64,000 bases of DNA from Cryptolaemus montrouzieri (GCA_013387265.2 JABFTP020000021.1:2230001-2294000); one strand, 5' to 3'; positions 22,441-34,709 are shown, counted from the stretch's first letter. A program made the numbers and translations. The notes: generated by a model from the sequence alone, not told the origin.

Positions 22441-24075
22441 GACAAGAATTCTAGAGAATTCCCTAGTGTTTTAAAGTTCTGGTTCTCCCCTGATTTTTAT
22501 GTTTGGCTTATTCCAATAACGAACGATAAAAACATTCTGAAGGCCTCGATTTCACATGTTTTGCCATGTAACATGATTATGTATATTTGTTCTTGGTTTA
22601 ATTCCTATAGCAAATCATAGGCGTAACATGGAGTGCTGAGTCGGTACATTACAGTTTATTGCCCATCTAGTTAATATAAAAAACAGAATTATGTCATGTG
22701 TGATAATACCTAGTCCTATATGAAACTCAAAATAACTCATCGTCATGATCATCATATCTCGAGTGTAGCTTGGAGATAATCATTGTGTGACACAGCGGCC
22801 TAAAGATTCACACTTTATTTGATCTTATTAATCGTGAGGATTTTTCGTTTTCGTTTGCATTCTTGGGCATTGCCCAGGCGAGGTCGCCGAACTCCGAGTA
22901 TCGATTAGGCCTTATCTATGCATTCGTTAAATTGTATGCATTACATAAACGTATGCACGCATGCTTTACATGAACGTTCGTTCGTTCATACGATGTGAAC
23001 GGAAATTTATTGGCTTCGTTATCTCCTATTTGTTGACGATGGAAATTGATTTTCGTATGCAAGTGTTTCTTTACTTGATAAAAATGTTTCGTGAATTTAA
23101 ACGAAAACAAAGATGAAGTTGTTTACGAGGATCCAGATAAAAATTATAATTTTGGGGTTTTGTAGCCTAAAAAAACGCCTTAGTTGTCTGGTAAGACTCT
23201 TTTCTTAGACGCGTGTAAGAAAGACACTGCGCCAAGAAATCAACGCACAAAATTGAAAATTCAATTCTAAAGAATGTTGAAGAGAGTTATTTTTCAGAAA
23301 TCGAACAACGCTTAAGAATGCTTTTTTATATAAACTCTTCAAAAACATTTCTATTTATAATTACTTTCACTTAACTTGTTAACTGATTTGATTGATATGA
23401 TCTACAATTGATTGGATTCTGCAGATAAATAGGCGTGACGGTAGAATGACATAATGAGATACACATTCAAAGGATTCAAAAAACTGATTTAGTTTTATTC
23501 AAAAACTTGGGATCAATACGATTTTCAATAAAATAAGAGAGTAAAATACTGAAATCGGCCATTTTGACTGAAACGCCAATCACAGCGCACGACGTCATAC
23601 TTATGTAAGCTTCACTGTGTTTTGATTACCTACTACTGATTGCGCGTTACGATTGATTTTAAATTTGTTTTCGTGATTTATTAACTTTACAACACGTATC
23701 TATCTATAACAATGGAAACAGGATCGGTTCATTGATGTTGGGCGAGTTCCTCGCAACAAATAAAGAATTTTGCTCGTCCAAATTGAGAAACGTGAAAACC
23801 TCTTTGTAAGTATATTTTATTTGTATTCATCTTTAACACTAGATATAAATATGACCTAGTAGTAATCAGACTCGTTTTAAACTCGGAGAAGTTTATTTTG
23901 TTTTACTTTCACGGGTTATTTCTACAATAAACTTGTCATTCTTTTTGAGGTTAGCTCCCTTGCAGTATAGGTATATGTTTGCTATTTTGGAGTTATTATC
24001 TAACAAAACGAGAAGTGAAGGTAGTTTTAGACTTAAGTTGACACACAAAATTTTTTACTTCTAAATGAGTCTACA
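22441..24075. other. no recognised gene
   Basis: AT-rich. GCCATTTTGACTGAAACGCC and CGCACGACGTCATA near 23560-23605 have the look of a DNA-transposon end or promoter, but I cannot pair them with an inverted repeat. Confidence 0.3.
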
Positions 24076-24082
24076 TTCACCT

Positions 24083-24628
24083 TTAGTCATCCTCTAGCAT
24101 CTCGCTACAGTTAGATGAAGACTCCATTTGAAGAGATTTTATGGATGATAACGGCTCATCAGGGGGAGTATAAGAAGTATCACTGTCTGATCGTTCTATT
24201 TGTTTGAATACTTCACTCAAAACATTTCTATGTGGTCTTGATGGGTTACTAGTAACATCATGCTTGATTTTAAATGGTGATGTAGAAACAGAATGTAGAT
24301 ACGGCTTCAGTGGTGATGTCATCTGATTCACCAAATTAACTTTTGTTTGGTTAGCTTTACTTCTAACTGTTTTACATATGTGTACTTGAATTGCTTTATC
24401 CAACATTCTTGCTGGTGATTGGGGAACTTCCTCAACAATCTGCTGATCTGTAAAACAAATGTTTTGGTATTTGAGTGCAATGTTATAATTATGAACACAA
24501 ATAGGACTTGAAGAACCAATTGATTCCAAGAGAAAAATTATCTCGCTGTCCACATCGAACACACCTCTCCGACCTATAGTAAGCTCCATTGATGCAGCAC
24601 TCCAGAAGCTGGGAAAATTCTTGGCCAA
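24083..24628 (-). CDS. hypothetical 181-aa ORF, possibly transposon-derived
   Basis: Open for 181 codons, which is long for this window. The protein has ELTIGRRGVFDVDSEIIFLL, an ICFTDQQIVEEVPQSPARML stretch and a serine-rich acidic C-terminus (SDSDTSYTPPDE, ending SEMLEDD). The composition resembles disordered N-terminal or linker regions of insect transposon proteins of the THAP type, but no THAP zinc motif (C-x2-4-C...C-x2-H) is visible and I do not recognise a domain. A PLE remnant begins on the opposite strand directly upstream, so the N-terminus may be truncated. Function unknown. Confidence 0.4.
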   Translation of the reverse strand: MAKNFPSFWSAASMELTIGRRGVFDVDSEIIFLLESIGSSSPICVHNYNIALKYQNICFTDQQIVEEVPQSPARMLDKAIQVHICKTVRSKANQTKVNLVNQMTSPLKPYLHSVSTSPFKIKHDVTSNPSRPHRNVLSEVFKQIERSDSDTSYTPPDEPLSSIKSLQMESSSNCSEMLEDD

Positions 24629-24639
24629 CTACTTAACAA

Positions 24640-26060
24640 CCTACAGTTAGAGAAGCCGAGTCCTACATAAGCAATTCAGCCCACTTCGTCGAGAAGCTGC
24701 GAAATATCTCTATAGAACAAGATGACTCTAGCTAGCTTAGACGCGGTATCGCTATTCCCCAATATCCCTGTCGAAGACACTTTGGACACCCTTTGCTCCG
24801 ACTACGACTTCCCATGATAGATCTAACGGAACACTGCTTGAAAAACACATACTTCAATTACAAAAAAGAATATTACAGACAAATGGATGGATCACCTATG
24901 GGGCACCAATATCACCAGCAATAGCGAATCTATTCATGACAAGTCTGGAAAGAAAAGCATTTAAAAACGCAAAACTCACACCGAAGATCTGGCTGAGATA
25001 CGTCGATGACATATTCATATTTTGTCAACACGGACAAGAAAAACTCAATAAATTCGTACATCATATGTACCAACAACACAACAAGATAAAGTTCACTGTC
25101 GAACTGGAATCCAACGATCAACTACCCTTCCTGGACGTTATGATACAAAAACACTTGGAGGGCAATTTAGTTTTCGATGTCTACAGAAAACACATACCAA
25201 CCGATATTTGAACGGAAATTCGCATCATCATCCCGCACAATTGAGTTCAGTGATTAAGTCGCTAACTGATCGGTAGAAAACTCTATGTTCCCCAAACAAC
25301 ATCCACGAAGAACTAGAACGACTAACAGACATTCTTCAGAAAAACCGACATGACAGGAGTGCAATAAGAAGAGCCATCAACAACGAAAACGCCATAAAGG
25401 GGAAACCGACGAAGAAACCAAACCTATAAGCCTTGCCATCCTACCATACGTCAAAGGAGGAACCGATAAGATAGGAAAAATTCTTCAGAAACACAACATC
25501 AAGCCTATCTACAAACCACACAATACCATCAACAATAATCTGAGAGAACACCAAAAGACCAAATACCCCTCGAAAACCAATGTATCTACAAAATTCCGTG
25601 CACGGGTTGTGATCGCGTCTATATTGGGGAAACAAATAGAAGAATAGAAGTTCGGATACAAGAACATAAGAATTCAGAAAAACGATAAGGACCTTCATCA
25701 GCAATCTTCCAACACTCGAGCTCAACTGGTCACAAACTCGACTACGGGAACACAAAACAGGTAGCCAACATAAAACGTCTACGAAAAAGGAAAATAAGAG
25801 ATGCCATCGAGATAGAAAAACAGACAACTATGAACAAACGAGATGACGCCATAAATTCACCAGCGACTTGGAAGACATTATTAAAACATACGCCACCGGG
25901 AACACAGAAACAGGACCACACAAACAAGAAAACAGGAAAGCAGCGTCGAAGACACTCAGTCCGCGAGTCGAACAGGCGACCAATATATATACAACTTATA
26001 TATTCTTCTTCATTGTTCATACGCCAAAGGTTCCAAAATCACAACATAATCCATTAAATT
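24640..26060 (+). pseudogene. Penelope-like element, second lineage
   Basis: Order: LASLDAVSLFPNIPVEDTLD is RT motif A (about 24730-24790); LKNTYFNYKKEYYRQMDGS then PMGAPISPAIANLFM is motif B (about 24840-24945); WLRYVDDIFIFCQHGQEKL is motif C with YVDD (24985-25045); FTVELESNDQLPFLDVMI (about 25090-25150); a broken linker; and IYKIPCTGCDRVYIGETNRR is the GIY-YIG domain with its C-x2-C (about 25590-25650). The open stretch 24936-25211 ends at a stop and later parts switch frame. Residues differ strongly from the 18.8-kb family, so this is a separate PLE lineage. No hammerhead was found at its ends. Confidence 0.85.
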
Positions 26061-27055
26061 GATGTATTTGTAATTTCTGATTATCGCACCCACTTTCAAG
26101 AGCAAAATATCCGTACTCTGAACGAGGCAGATCGCGAATCAAGAGGCGCCGTCCAATAAAAGCTTGTTGGCAACTTCCCCATAGTCGTTGCAACAGGAAT
26201 GACAACATAAGAATAGGCCAACATCAAACCGTTCAACTTCCCCGCTGATGTGATACATGTGAGGCAAATTGGCAACAAGGTTGACAAAGAAGTTGCTCGA
26301 CTGTAAACCCCTTCACTGTAGAACACTTCGATGAGCAAAAAAGCCTTTTAGTTCGATTCCAGCTTCGCATATAAATCTCGAAATAAGACATTTCTGGTAT
26401 TCAACATTTCATTCTCGAAAATAACCGTTAAATCCTTGAGTATTTCAACGATTCGCATAACTCGTTGAGCGATTCGTTCCAGTTTGGGCAACGTAAACAA
26501 AGAAAGGCCGTATTCCGCATAAAATATTGGCCGAGCAACTTGCTGTTAATATATCGCGCGAGGTTCTTGACAATGTGTGACCCATATAGAATCCGAAGTC
26601 GCTGCGAAAGCTTGGCCGCTTCGCCCGGCTGAATTGTCTCGTTAGTCCGCCACTTGGCTTAACTCCGTCAAATGCCAATTTATCCGTCGTATGTGAATTT
26701 AAACGGAAAGAATTGGAGGAAGTGGTGAGGACAATTACGGGGCTTAAATGGGAAAAGTAAATGTGCGTGTTTTTTCCGAGCGTCGTCTATGACGAAACCG
26801 TTTCGAAAGGAGGACGCAACGGCCAAGATGCAGCTAGTAGATAGGCGGCAATTAGATCCTACGCAACTTTCGACTAAGTAGACTGAAATAATCTTGATTA
26901 ATAATTAGGGAGTTCATTGGCATACACGTATAGAACGGGTACTTGAGAAACAACAATTTTTAGCTCGGTCTATCCGCACAATTAACTGGTACAATTTTCA
27001 GCTCGAATGAATTGGCCTATATGTGATAAATTACTAGAATTGCGCAAAGCGAGCG
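26061..27055. other. no recognised gene
   Basis: A 77-codon minus ORF at 26445-26678 and short overlapping ORFs at 26017-26338 match nothing I know. May include the 3' flank of the R1-like LINE that follows. Confidence 0.3.
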
Positions 27056-27059
27056 ATAG

Positions 27060-27945
27060 GATCATTGTAAAACGACAACAAAGTGTTCGACGAGCATTGA
27101 ACCTTCTATGGTCGTACTCGCAATAATGTGAACTCGATGCCTGCCCAATAGTTCAGGACCTCGGTGGTGTTCCGGTTTTGAAAGAAGTAGAGCATGTGGT
27201 TCCATGAGATAGACAGAATAGGTTCTGGTCCTAACAGATATTCCTTTTAGCAAGGCTATCTGCTTTCTCATTTCCTTCGATTCCATGATGGGCTAGGCAC
27301 CAAATCAGAGTAACACTGTTTGTAGTACTGAGTTGTCGAAGTGTTTCTTTGCATTCATCAACTAGTTTGGATGTAAACCTTGGATCTTTCAAATATCTCA
27401 TGGCGTTCTGGCTATCAGAACATATGTAAATATAAGCGTCTCTGTAGTTTTACCTGCACGTATCGGAGAATAAAGGGTGTTACGGTGACGTGGTCTCCTA
27501 GATCAATCTTTATGTTTGCCGATGCCTACACCCATTCCGCTTTTGAATCCGTCTGTAAACTAGATGGGATGAGTAAGGCATGGGATGTGGACCAAATTTC
27601 TTTTGGTAGAATGACGACCTTGAAGAGTTCGTCAAATCAGTAGGTAGCTCTCATTGTATCTCCTGTTGTGAGAAGCTTAGGTCGGAGTTCTCTGTCTTTA
27701 TTGAAGGATGTAGAGTGTCCAGAAATCAGATTTCCGTCCCTTTACATGCCTCCTTTCGACATCCCTGATAAGGTTCTCATGGCTGTCTCCTTCACTATTA
27801 TGTCAAGAGGAGACATGGAAGCCGTGAGTGTGAATCTCAAGGCTCCGGTGACTGCTAGACATGCTCGCTTCTGGATCTTGCTTATTTTATTCCGTTTCAC
27901 ATTAAATCATCTTGGGCAGCCTGGGCTATAGCATGACAAGGATCG
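27060..27945 (-). pseudogene. R1/Jockey-type LINE ORF2 C-terminus with RNase H
   Basis: Minus strand, in order: KIQKRACLAVTGALRFTLTA (about 27890-27830, the 'ITGA' block after the RT thumb), SPLDIIVKETAMRT, then a ribonuclease H domain. The domain carries an FTDGFKS-like first catalytic D (about 27560), ICSDSQNAMRYLKDPRF with the D-S-Q acidic motif (about 27430-27380), and VTLIWCLAHHGIEGNEKADS with the GNEKAD motif (about 27320-27255). RNase H downstream of RT is typical of R1, I and Jockey LINEs. Several frameshifts and stops; no RT palm remains. Confidence 0.78.
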
Positions 27946-28680
27946 CCTCCTCCTAAGAGTGGAGATGCGGAGGCATCAGAATTGTTGTAGAGAGGTTGGA
28001 AATGAGAATACAGAGCTGCGCAGAATTTTTAACGGAATTTTATTTTCCACTTTACCCTAGCAGCGAAACGTTTGTTAATCTCGTATCACAAATCTGACGC
28101 GAATTCTTATTGTCCGTCAATCGTCGATCTCAGTTTGAACGCACGTGTAAAAAGTGAAAAGAGTAATTGAAGGTAGTTGACCTTGCCGTCGAATTGAATT
28201 TATTGTTCGCGTCGAGAGTCGGGATCTTTATGATCTTGAAACGAAGTGCCCGATTAAGTCCAATGGGTTTAAATGCCAGACGGATTGACGCAACACGAAA
28301 TCAGCGAAAACCTGAACGTTCGCCAGATATCTCACAGAAAAATACAGTTAGGAATGCTATTCGATGCGATGACTCAACTGGTCGCGGGGTAACTCGTTCG
28401 GAAAATACGGGTTGTTTTGTGTTCCGACAACGTTCTCGCCGGCCTTGCGACTTGTAGATGCGATGCCCAAAATCGGAAAAACCTGATGACTTCAACGGCG
28501 ACAACGGTTTCCATGAAACGGATTTAGGATTATCGCCTAAATAATCGTTTGAAATGGTACGAGTTGATTCGTGAGACAGAAAGTTCATTGCTTATTTCTC
28601 CTCAAATATAAATGACGATTTTCAATTACCATTTCCTTCACTTTATGGATGTTAACTCCAGTTGAAGCGAAGCAAATCTT
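27946..28680. other. no recognised gene
   Basis: Overlapping 95-codon ORFs on both strands at 28167-28588 in slightly GC-richer DNA. No motif or conserved splice context that I can support. Confidence 0.3.
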
Positions 28681-28684
28681 CCAC

Positions 28685-28915
28685 CGCATATCGGCCGCTG
28701 TAAAATGCACGTGTTTTTGATAAAGTCTACTGGCCGTAAGCCTTCTGTAACATTTTCAGCGATACGGCACACGAAATTCGCAATACAAAATTAAGACAAA
28801 TTTTTTGTTCAATATTTTCATTCATTGTAAAGATCGCAAAACACACTTGTGAAAACTGACAAAATTGAGCACTGTAAACAAACTAATTAACAGATCGCGT
28901 TCAAACTCTGCGTTA
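28685..28915 (-). mobile_element. mariner 5' end / N-terminus remnant
   Basis: The minus strand reads a leader with CAGTGCTCAATTTTGTCAGT, then NENIEQKICLNFVLR, then SLKMLQKAYG. It is the same mariner subfamily as 110-275 and 41690-42445, truncated at about 28690. Confidence 0.7.
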
Positions 28916-28916
28916 C

Positions 28917-29590
28917 TATACCGGGTGTCCACGCGAGATGGGACGTTGTGGAGAAAAGAATGATCGCTTGGAGAACTTTATACATTATGAGGATTGCGAA
29001 ATATACTATGTAGAAAATTACGCTGTTCAAGATGGAAAAGTTTATTCAACGTTAAAGCTATTTCGAGCTTTCGCTCATCATCAAACAAGTATAAGTTCAA
29101 AACTAAAAAAAAGTTTGCAATTTTCTATATATACAGGGATCTGGAAAGTATATGGAGAAAGGAATGACCGATTGGAAAAAAATTTTTATTGTCTTAAATG
29201 TTATTCGAACTAAATTCTGAAAATATTCTCAATGCTGTGGTACTTCCGGTTATACCGGAAGTTGACACCATCTCTTTTATTTCAGATGACATGATGTATG
29301 TTCCAATTTTTTTCATTGTAGAAAATTAAAGTTTGAACAATTTTTTCTCATATCATTACCATCTGAAATCAAGCGAAAGGAGGATATGAATTTTTCAGTC
29401 GGAATTTTGCGATTTTTGGTTGTCTCAGAAGGCATCATAAAAATACTTAAGATCATTCAATATGGATTACTTTTAGCTCGTTGTAAGTAAAGAGGCTCAT
29501 TCATCAGAATTCAATGCATTTAAAGGCTTCACGGTATACAGGGTGTTTCCAAATCATGAGGCAAATCGTAGTACTGTAACAGTCCGATTT
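28917..29590 (+). repeat. 0.65-kb dispersed repeat, copy 1
   Basis: Starts with ACCGGGTGTCCACGCGAGAT, contains CTTTCGCTCATCATCAAACA, CCGGTTATACCGGAAGTT and ends near TATACAGGGTGTTTCC. Non-coding. An inverted copy is at 31060-31660 and a third at 62715-63520. Probably a non-autonomous transposon with GGGTG-type ends; class unknown. Confidence 0.75.
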
Positions 29591-31055
29591 CTCGAATTGA
29601 GTCATTTATATCTTTTAAACCAGTTTTCATAATTTTATTAATAATTCAATCTCATTTCATCAAGTTAAATATTCAAACAGTTTGAAATTCGAATCAGGAA
29701 TCTACATAATGATACCCAATGAAAATTATAGTTATATCCGTAAGGTGTCGCTGCTATCGATCTAGGTTGTTCACCGGTTAATTGTGAAGTCAGTACTGGA
29801 AAGAAGAACGTTTTCTCGTTTCTGTGGGAGAACGGAAAGCAGTACTCATTCTAGGTTTCGTTTCCGCTGTATTGTTGGGAGGAGAATAATTTCGCTTTTT
29901 ATTAGTTTTTTTTTCAATCAATAGTGTTTTTATAGAACAGAGTCGATATAAGTTTGGGATTCATTAGATTCTCTCTTTCCATTTAGAAATCTTCGGAATC
30001 GTTTGTAATTTTATTGGAGCTGTGTTGTAGCGATTGGAGTGAATAATTTTCAGTAATAGAAATTAAGTATTCTTTGATTTTCTGGATAAATTCCTATCGT
30101 CTGAGGCGTATGAGTAGTCGGTAATTTTGCCGGATTTCCTCGACAACCAATTCAATTAGAGAGTGGAGAGATTTCGATTTTTTTTTGCTATATTAACCTA
30201 GATCGATATCTGCTATTCCAAGGGTAAGTCTAATCCATTCTATTAATTTTAAAGATATATATTCGAGAGATATGGTATTGTCATAGATTTTTCTTCACCG
30301 TCAAGATATGTTGAGTTTTCATCTTTATGCCAAACCTTGATATTTCACAGCTCGGGTAACTACGTCTTTAGGAAACTAGTCTTGCCACCTAGGGCAGTCA
30401 CCTTGCGAACGATATTCAGCCAATCAAGTAACCTGTAAGCTGTAAGATACAGGAATACCAGAAAACTGATGTAAAACACCATTTCTAATCATCGTGGAAA
30501 TTAATCTCATTCCTAAAAAGCTAAGTGTTTCTCTTAATGATCAAATTCTTCTCTTCTATCTTCGTTAATGGTTGACTGAGCTCTATCATTGAGTTTCGAT
30601 TTGTTGAAAAGTTCAGATTGTTCTAAATTGAGAATTAGTACTTATGTAGTTTGAATTCATCTCATCTGAGACTCCATTTTATTGTAATTGGTTAAACTCT
30701 TTAGTTAGGTTTTCTTTGTATTAGTTACCTTAATAATAGTGAGTAATTTATTAATCAGTTACTGTGATTTTGATATTTATCTTGTAATAAAGCTAGTTGA
30801 ATGAAGTGATGAGTATTATTCCTAAGGCTATATCTAAGACCTAGGTTCTAGACGAAGATCTTACACACTGAGATAAAGGTACTCTGATCTAGTTTGGTAT
30901 CGGTAATTAATAGATAGTGTCAATTGTAATTTTCTTTCAACTGGTCTTTCTATAATTGAATCCCATTAAACTTCCTTAGTTAAATTTCTTAGTTCCAGTA
31001 GAATTGAAATATTTCTCCAAATTTTAGATAAAATTAGAAACAAACCATTACAGTA
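29591..31055. other. unique spacer between inverted repeat copies
   Basis: 1.46 kb of AT-rich DNA with no ORF of note. It lies between oppositely oriented copies of the 0.65-kb repeat and could be the inside of a larger element, but carries no domain. Confidence 0.35.
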
Positions 31056-31059
31056 CATT

Positions 31060-31660
31060 CAAAGGTACAGCTGTCGAACTGCATCATTCGAAAGATTTCC
31101 GGTCATATCATCTGCGAATTTCAGGGTCGTAATTTTCGAGATAAAATCGCGAATAACTCGGAAACGATGCATTTTAGGTAAAGGGAAACCTATAACAGAT
31201 CGATGCCTACTAATATTACGAGTTAAATGGTGTGTGCAAAAAATAGGTAGTCTAATTTGAAATGTACTACGATTTGCCACATGCTTTTAGAAACGCCTTG
31301 TATACCGTTAGGCCTCTAACTGCATTGAATTCTGCTGAAAGAGCCCTTTTACTTACAACCAGCTAGAAATAATCGATATTGAATGATTTTTGTGATGCCT
31401 TCTATGAGACAACTAAAAATCGCAAAATTCCGATTGAAAAATTCATATCTTCCTTTCGGTTGATTTCAGGTGGCAATGATATGAGGAAAAATTGTTCAGA
31501 ATTTAAATTTCTGCGATAAAACAAATAGAAACATACATTATGTCATTTGAAATAACAAAGATGGTGTTCTTAGTTCGAATAACATTGAAGGCTCAAATCG
31601 GTTATTCGTTTCTCTATATACTTCTAATGTCCCATCTTGCGTGGACATCCGGTATGAAAC
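31060..31660 (-). repeat. 0.65-kb dispersed repeat, copy 2 (inverted)
   Basis: Reverse complement of the copy 1 family: outer end CCGGATGTCCACGCAAGATG at about 31655-31630, inner end in the sequence around AAATGCATCGTTTCCGAG. The inner part (31059-31280) is missing from copy 1 but present in copy 3 at 63350-63530. Confidence 0.75.
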
Positions 31661-32806
31661 AGTTGTGCCATCTTGGCAACAATTAGAGAATCGTTTCAAG
31701 CAGATTTTTCAGATAATCAATTCCCGATACTTTTTTGAAAGAATGTATATCCCACACCTTCTCCACATGAGCTTAGCTAATATTATTAATAAACTTGAGG
31801 ATAGTCAAATCACTCTATATACACATACGAAATAATATCCGCATCAAAACATTTCGAAACGAGTTGAACATCTGATATAACATGAATTATTCAGATTTTG
31901 CCTTTTACCATCAAACATGAAATCGGTACCTTTCACGTATATCGAAGAAATATTCGAACGAGCATGAACCTTGAATATGCATGACGAAAAGGTAAAAATT
32001 CTATTTTAAAATCCTATTTCAATCGCTATCAGTGGTATATAGATAAACTATTTAAATTGATTGGAACTTCTGCGTGTTCGAGATAACGTTATCTTGGCTG
32101 GCACCATTTCAAATTACGATTTGTAGCGATTTACTTACCCGTTCCGATAAATTATTATACGATTAAATAGTAAAAATGAAATTGCAAGTGATCATTAACT
32201 AGTTGATTCGTTTTTTCGACGTTCAACTTGAGAATCGATTTATTTTTATTGAACTATATGATTTATTGCTCAGATTGAACTAGAAAGGCCACGCCACGCG
32301 TCTACGGTAGTTTGCAGTGTAGCGTCGGGTGATGACGAAGGTTGGCACGATGCGCGTCTCTTGTTACACCCACGAGGTCGTAAGATTGCTTGAGACGTCA
32401 TCGTCCTGCATCCGTGCAATTTATAACCTAGCGGCGGTCTTCTTACGTTCCTTGGCTTGGTTTCTTACCGCCTTGTTGATTATTCTATTCCAAACGATTA
32501 ATTTCCTCATTTCCATGTTTGGGGAGAAATATTTCAAATAATTTGAATTCCTTTTGGTCCGCTCAAATTAGACCGAATAATCGAAGTGAAGATACATGAA
32601 TTACCATCCAGTTGATAATCCTGGAAATAGTTCAAAGCATGATTAAAAACAAAATTTGAAAATTCCGAATCTTGGAAAAAAATTTTATTCGAGGTCAAAG
32701 GTCAAAAGAGTGGGTTTTTAGCGATTTTCACCAAAACGGTAAGTTTTATCGCCCCAGACAAAAATTGTGATCATAAAATTCTTTATAAAAATATACGCCA
32801 TGTATA
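31661..32806. other. no recognised gene; small GC-rich island
   Basis: Mostly AT-rich. 32285-32460 is conspicuously GC/CpG-rich (GCGTCTACGG, GTAGCGTCGGGTG) and could be a promoter or 5' exon, but no splice or coding evidence is visible. Confidence 0.3.
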
Positions 32807-32924
32807 TACAGGGTGGGGCGTACTGAAAGGGCGTTTTTGGAACGGGTAGTACACGTAACGGTGAGTGAGTAGAGGGGATCGGCTGAGGTCATTCGACTCG
32901 GGAGGAGTTACCATTTAGTTCACA

Positions 32925-33156
32925 ATGGTTATCTGGACAAGAGAGCACCGTGCGCTTGCAGTTGAAGAGTATTTTAAATCGGGAGAGTCTGTCATGGTCG
33001 TGAAGCGGCGCTTTCGCCAGCGCTTCAACATTGGTCGTAACGCTTCAGTCCCGAAACGTGACACAATCATTCGATGGTCCAGATTTTCAGAACAACTGCA
33101 GGAACGACGCCGAATCTGAAACCTCAAGGTCGCCCCCAAACTGTAAGGACACCAGC
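32925..33156 (+). pseudogene. DUF4817 transposase N-terminus
   Basis: MVIWTREHRALAVEEYFKSG begins the helix-turn-helix DUF4817 domain of a widespread arthropod transposase; RRFRQRFNIGRNASVPKRDT and IIRWSRF follow. A frameshift occurs near 33085 (the FR-T-G motif is lost) and the coding sequence is cut at GGACACCAGCT, where copy 2 continues uninterrupted. Confidence 0.85.
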
Positions 33157-33934
33157 TGAAATACTGGCTATTTATGAGGTTTCAATTTGATATTGTCAGG
33201 CACACACAATTAGGATACTTTGCTCTCCAGCGCAACATAATATAGTAAATTCACCCCTGTATCTAACCTAACCCCTTAAAATAATCACAAATTATTGTCT
33301 ACAATTGTAATCTTTATGTCTCGTTGTTGTTGTGTTTGATGTGCACGAACTATTTGCATTCTGAGCCTATCTATTTTATCGTCACTCACTAAAGAATTTT
33401 GACAAGCAATATGACTATTTTCTTGATCTGCCTCTCTCTGGTCATTCGTGCGGTTAGCACGTGAGGTAGTTCTCGCGACGTAGCGGTAATCGTCACTCAC
33501 AGAGATAGAAAGACGCACTCTTTGTCTGGAATATCGATCGACATAGAGAATAGATCAATATATTAGTTGGTTGTCAAATGTCAAATATGGTTGCGTTCCG
33601 AAATTCAATTTGTGACAAAACTGATAGATTCGACAATACTGGAGTTTACAAGTTGTCTTGTATGGACTTTGAAGGCGTCTATATAGATCAGACTGTGATT
33701 AATTCAAAACTAGATACAAAGAGCGTTAATCAGATTATAATAACTAGAGAATCGATCTACTTTCACCTCACATTGTATCGAAAATGGCTATCATTTTTCA
33801 CCCATAGATCAACTTCGAATTATTCGCAGAATACCTAAAAGACGAAAGTTGAATTTCTTAGAATTCATCGAGATTTTCAAACTTCAACAGACTCTCTATA
33901 AAGATAATCTTCTGAACGACCAGTATGTCCCGGC
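33157..33934 (+). mobile_element. segment with third-lineage PLE GIY-YIG fragment
   Basis: Replaces the middle of the DUF4817 transposase. Within it 33578-33838 encodes NTGVYKLSCMDFEGVYIDQT, a GIY-YIG domain with the central G mutated to D (YID) and one zinc cysteine changed (C-x-D-F). Downstream RIPKRRKLNFLEFIEIFKLQ (about 33830-33890) is the C-terminal tail common to such proteins. The left 370 bp (33190-33560) are unassigned. Confidence 0.6.
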
Positions 33935-34204
33935 TCAATAGAAGTTGTGCGTCGCGTTTTCCTGGTCATGTAATCTCTCGTTTTGGTGATGTGCCGTGGC
34001 CCCCTCGTTTCCCGGATCTTACTGCTTGTGATTAATTTTTTGTGGGGAAACCTAGAGGCTAAGGTCTACGTCGATAAACCTCGAAATCTGCAAGAGTTGA
34101 AAGAATACATCAGACGAGAAGTTAGGACGTTATCTGCCTGATGTCATTTTCAGAACTTGATTCTTTTCACTGAATGGTAACATTTAAGCTTTCAATTTAC
34201 GTTA
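33935..34204 (+). pseudogene. DUF4817 transposase C-terminus
   Basis: Encodes IEVVRRVFLV, then VNFLWGNLEAKVYVDKPRNL and QELKEYIRREVRTLSA in shifted frames, aligning with 43690-43927 of the second copy. It then continues into the 3' untranslated part up to the TTAA used by the piggyBac. Confidence 0.75.
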
Positions 34205-34709
34205 TTAACCTTGTAGTAGTCGCGCCCTATTCTGTAACATTAGAAGTCGCGGTAAGTCTGAGGACTCCAAATTTTGACTGTGCATAATTAAGGAAAAAAT
34301 GAGCCTTTCACTAAATAAAATGCGTTTATGAGAAAACGTTTATTATTGAACATAACTGTATTGCATTTTGTTGGAATTAACATCAAACTCAATATGAAAT
34401 AAAATTATTAAAAATATGAATGTTTTTTCATGAACTTTTTTCTTAAAATGCTAAAAATAAAATACGGAAAAAAGTCGGAAAGAATAGTGAAATTCAATCT
34501 TCAGTATATATGCTTTTTACACATGTCGGTTGAAGTTCTCCTCTCTACAGAGACGGCACCAATTTTTGGCGTGTTTTAGACATACAAAATTTTTGCATTT
34601 TCGGCAATAATATCTTGATCTATTTTTATTTTTGCACTCGAAACAATATTTTCTGATATTTCCCGGCATTTCTAGTTTCTGATCATTATTAGCTGATGTA
34701 CCAGCAACA

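Noticed and set aside
26445..26678. 77-aa minus ORF
   Set aside because: No recognisable motif and no conserved neighbour; length compatible with chance in a GC-richer patch.
28167..28588. Overlapping 95-96-aa ORFs on both strands
   Set aside because: Neither has a domain, splice context or similarity to other parts of the window; kept only as unassigned DNA.
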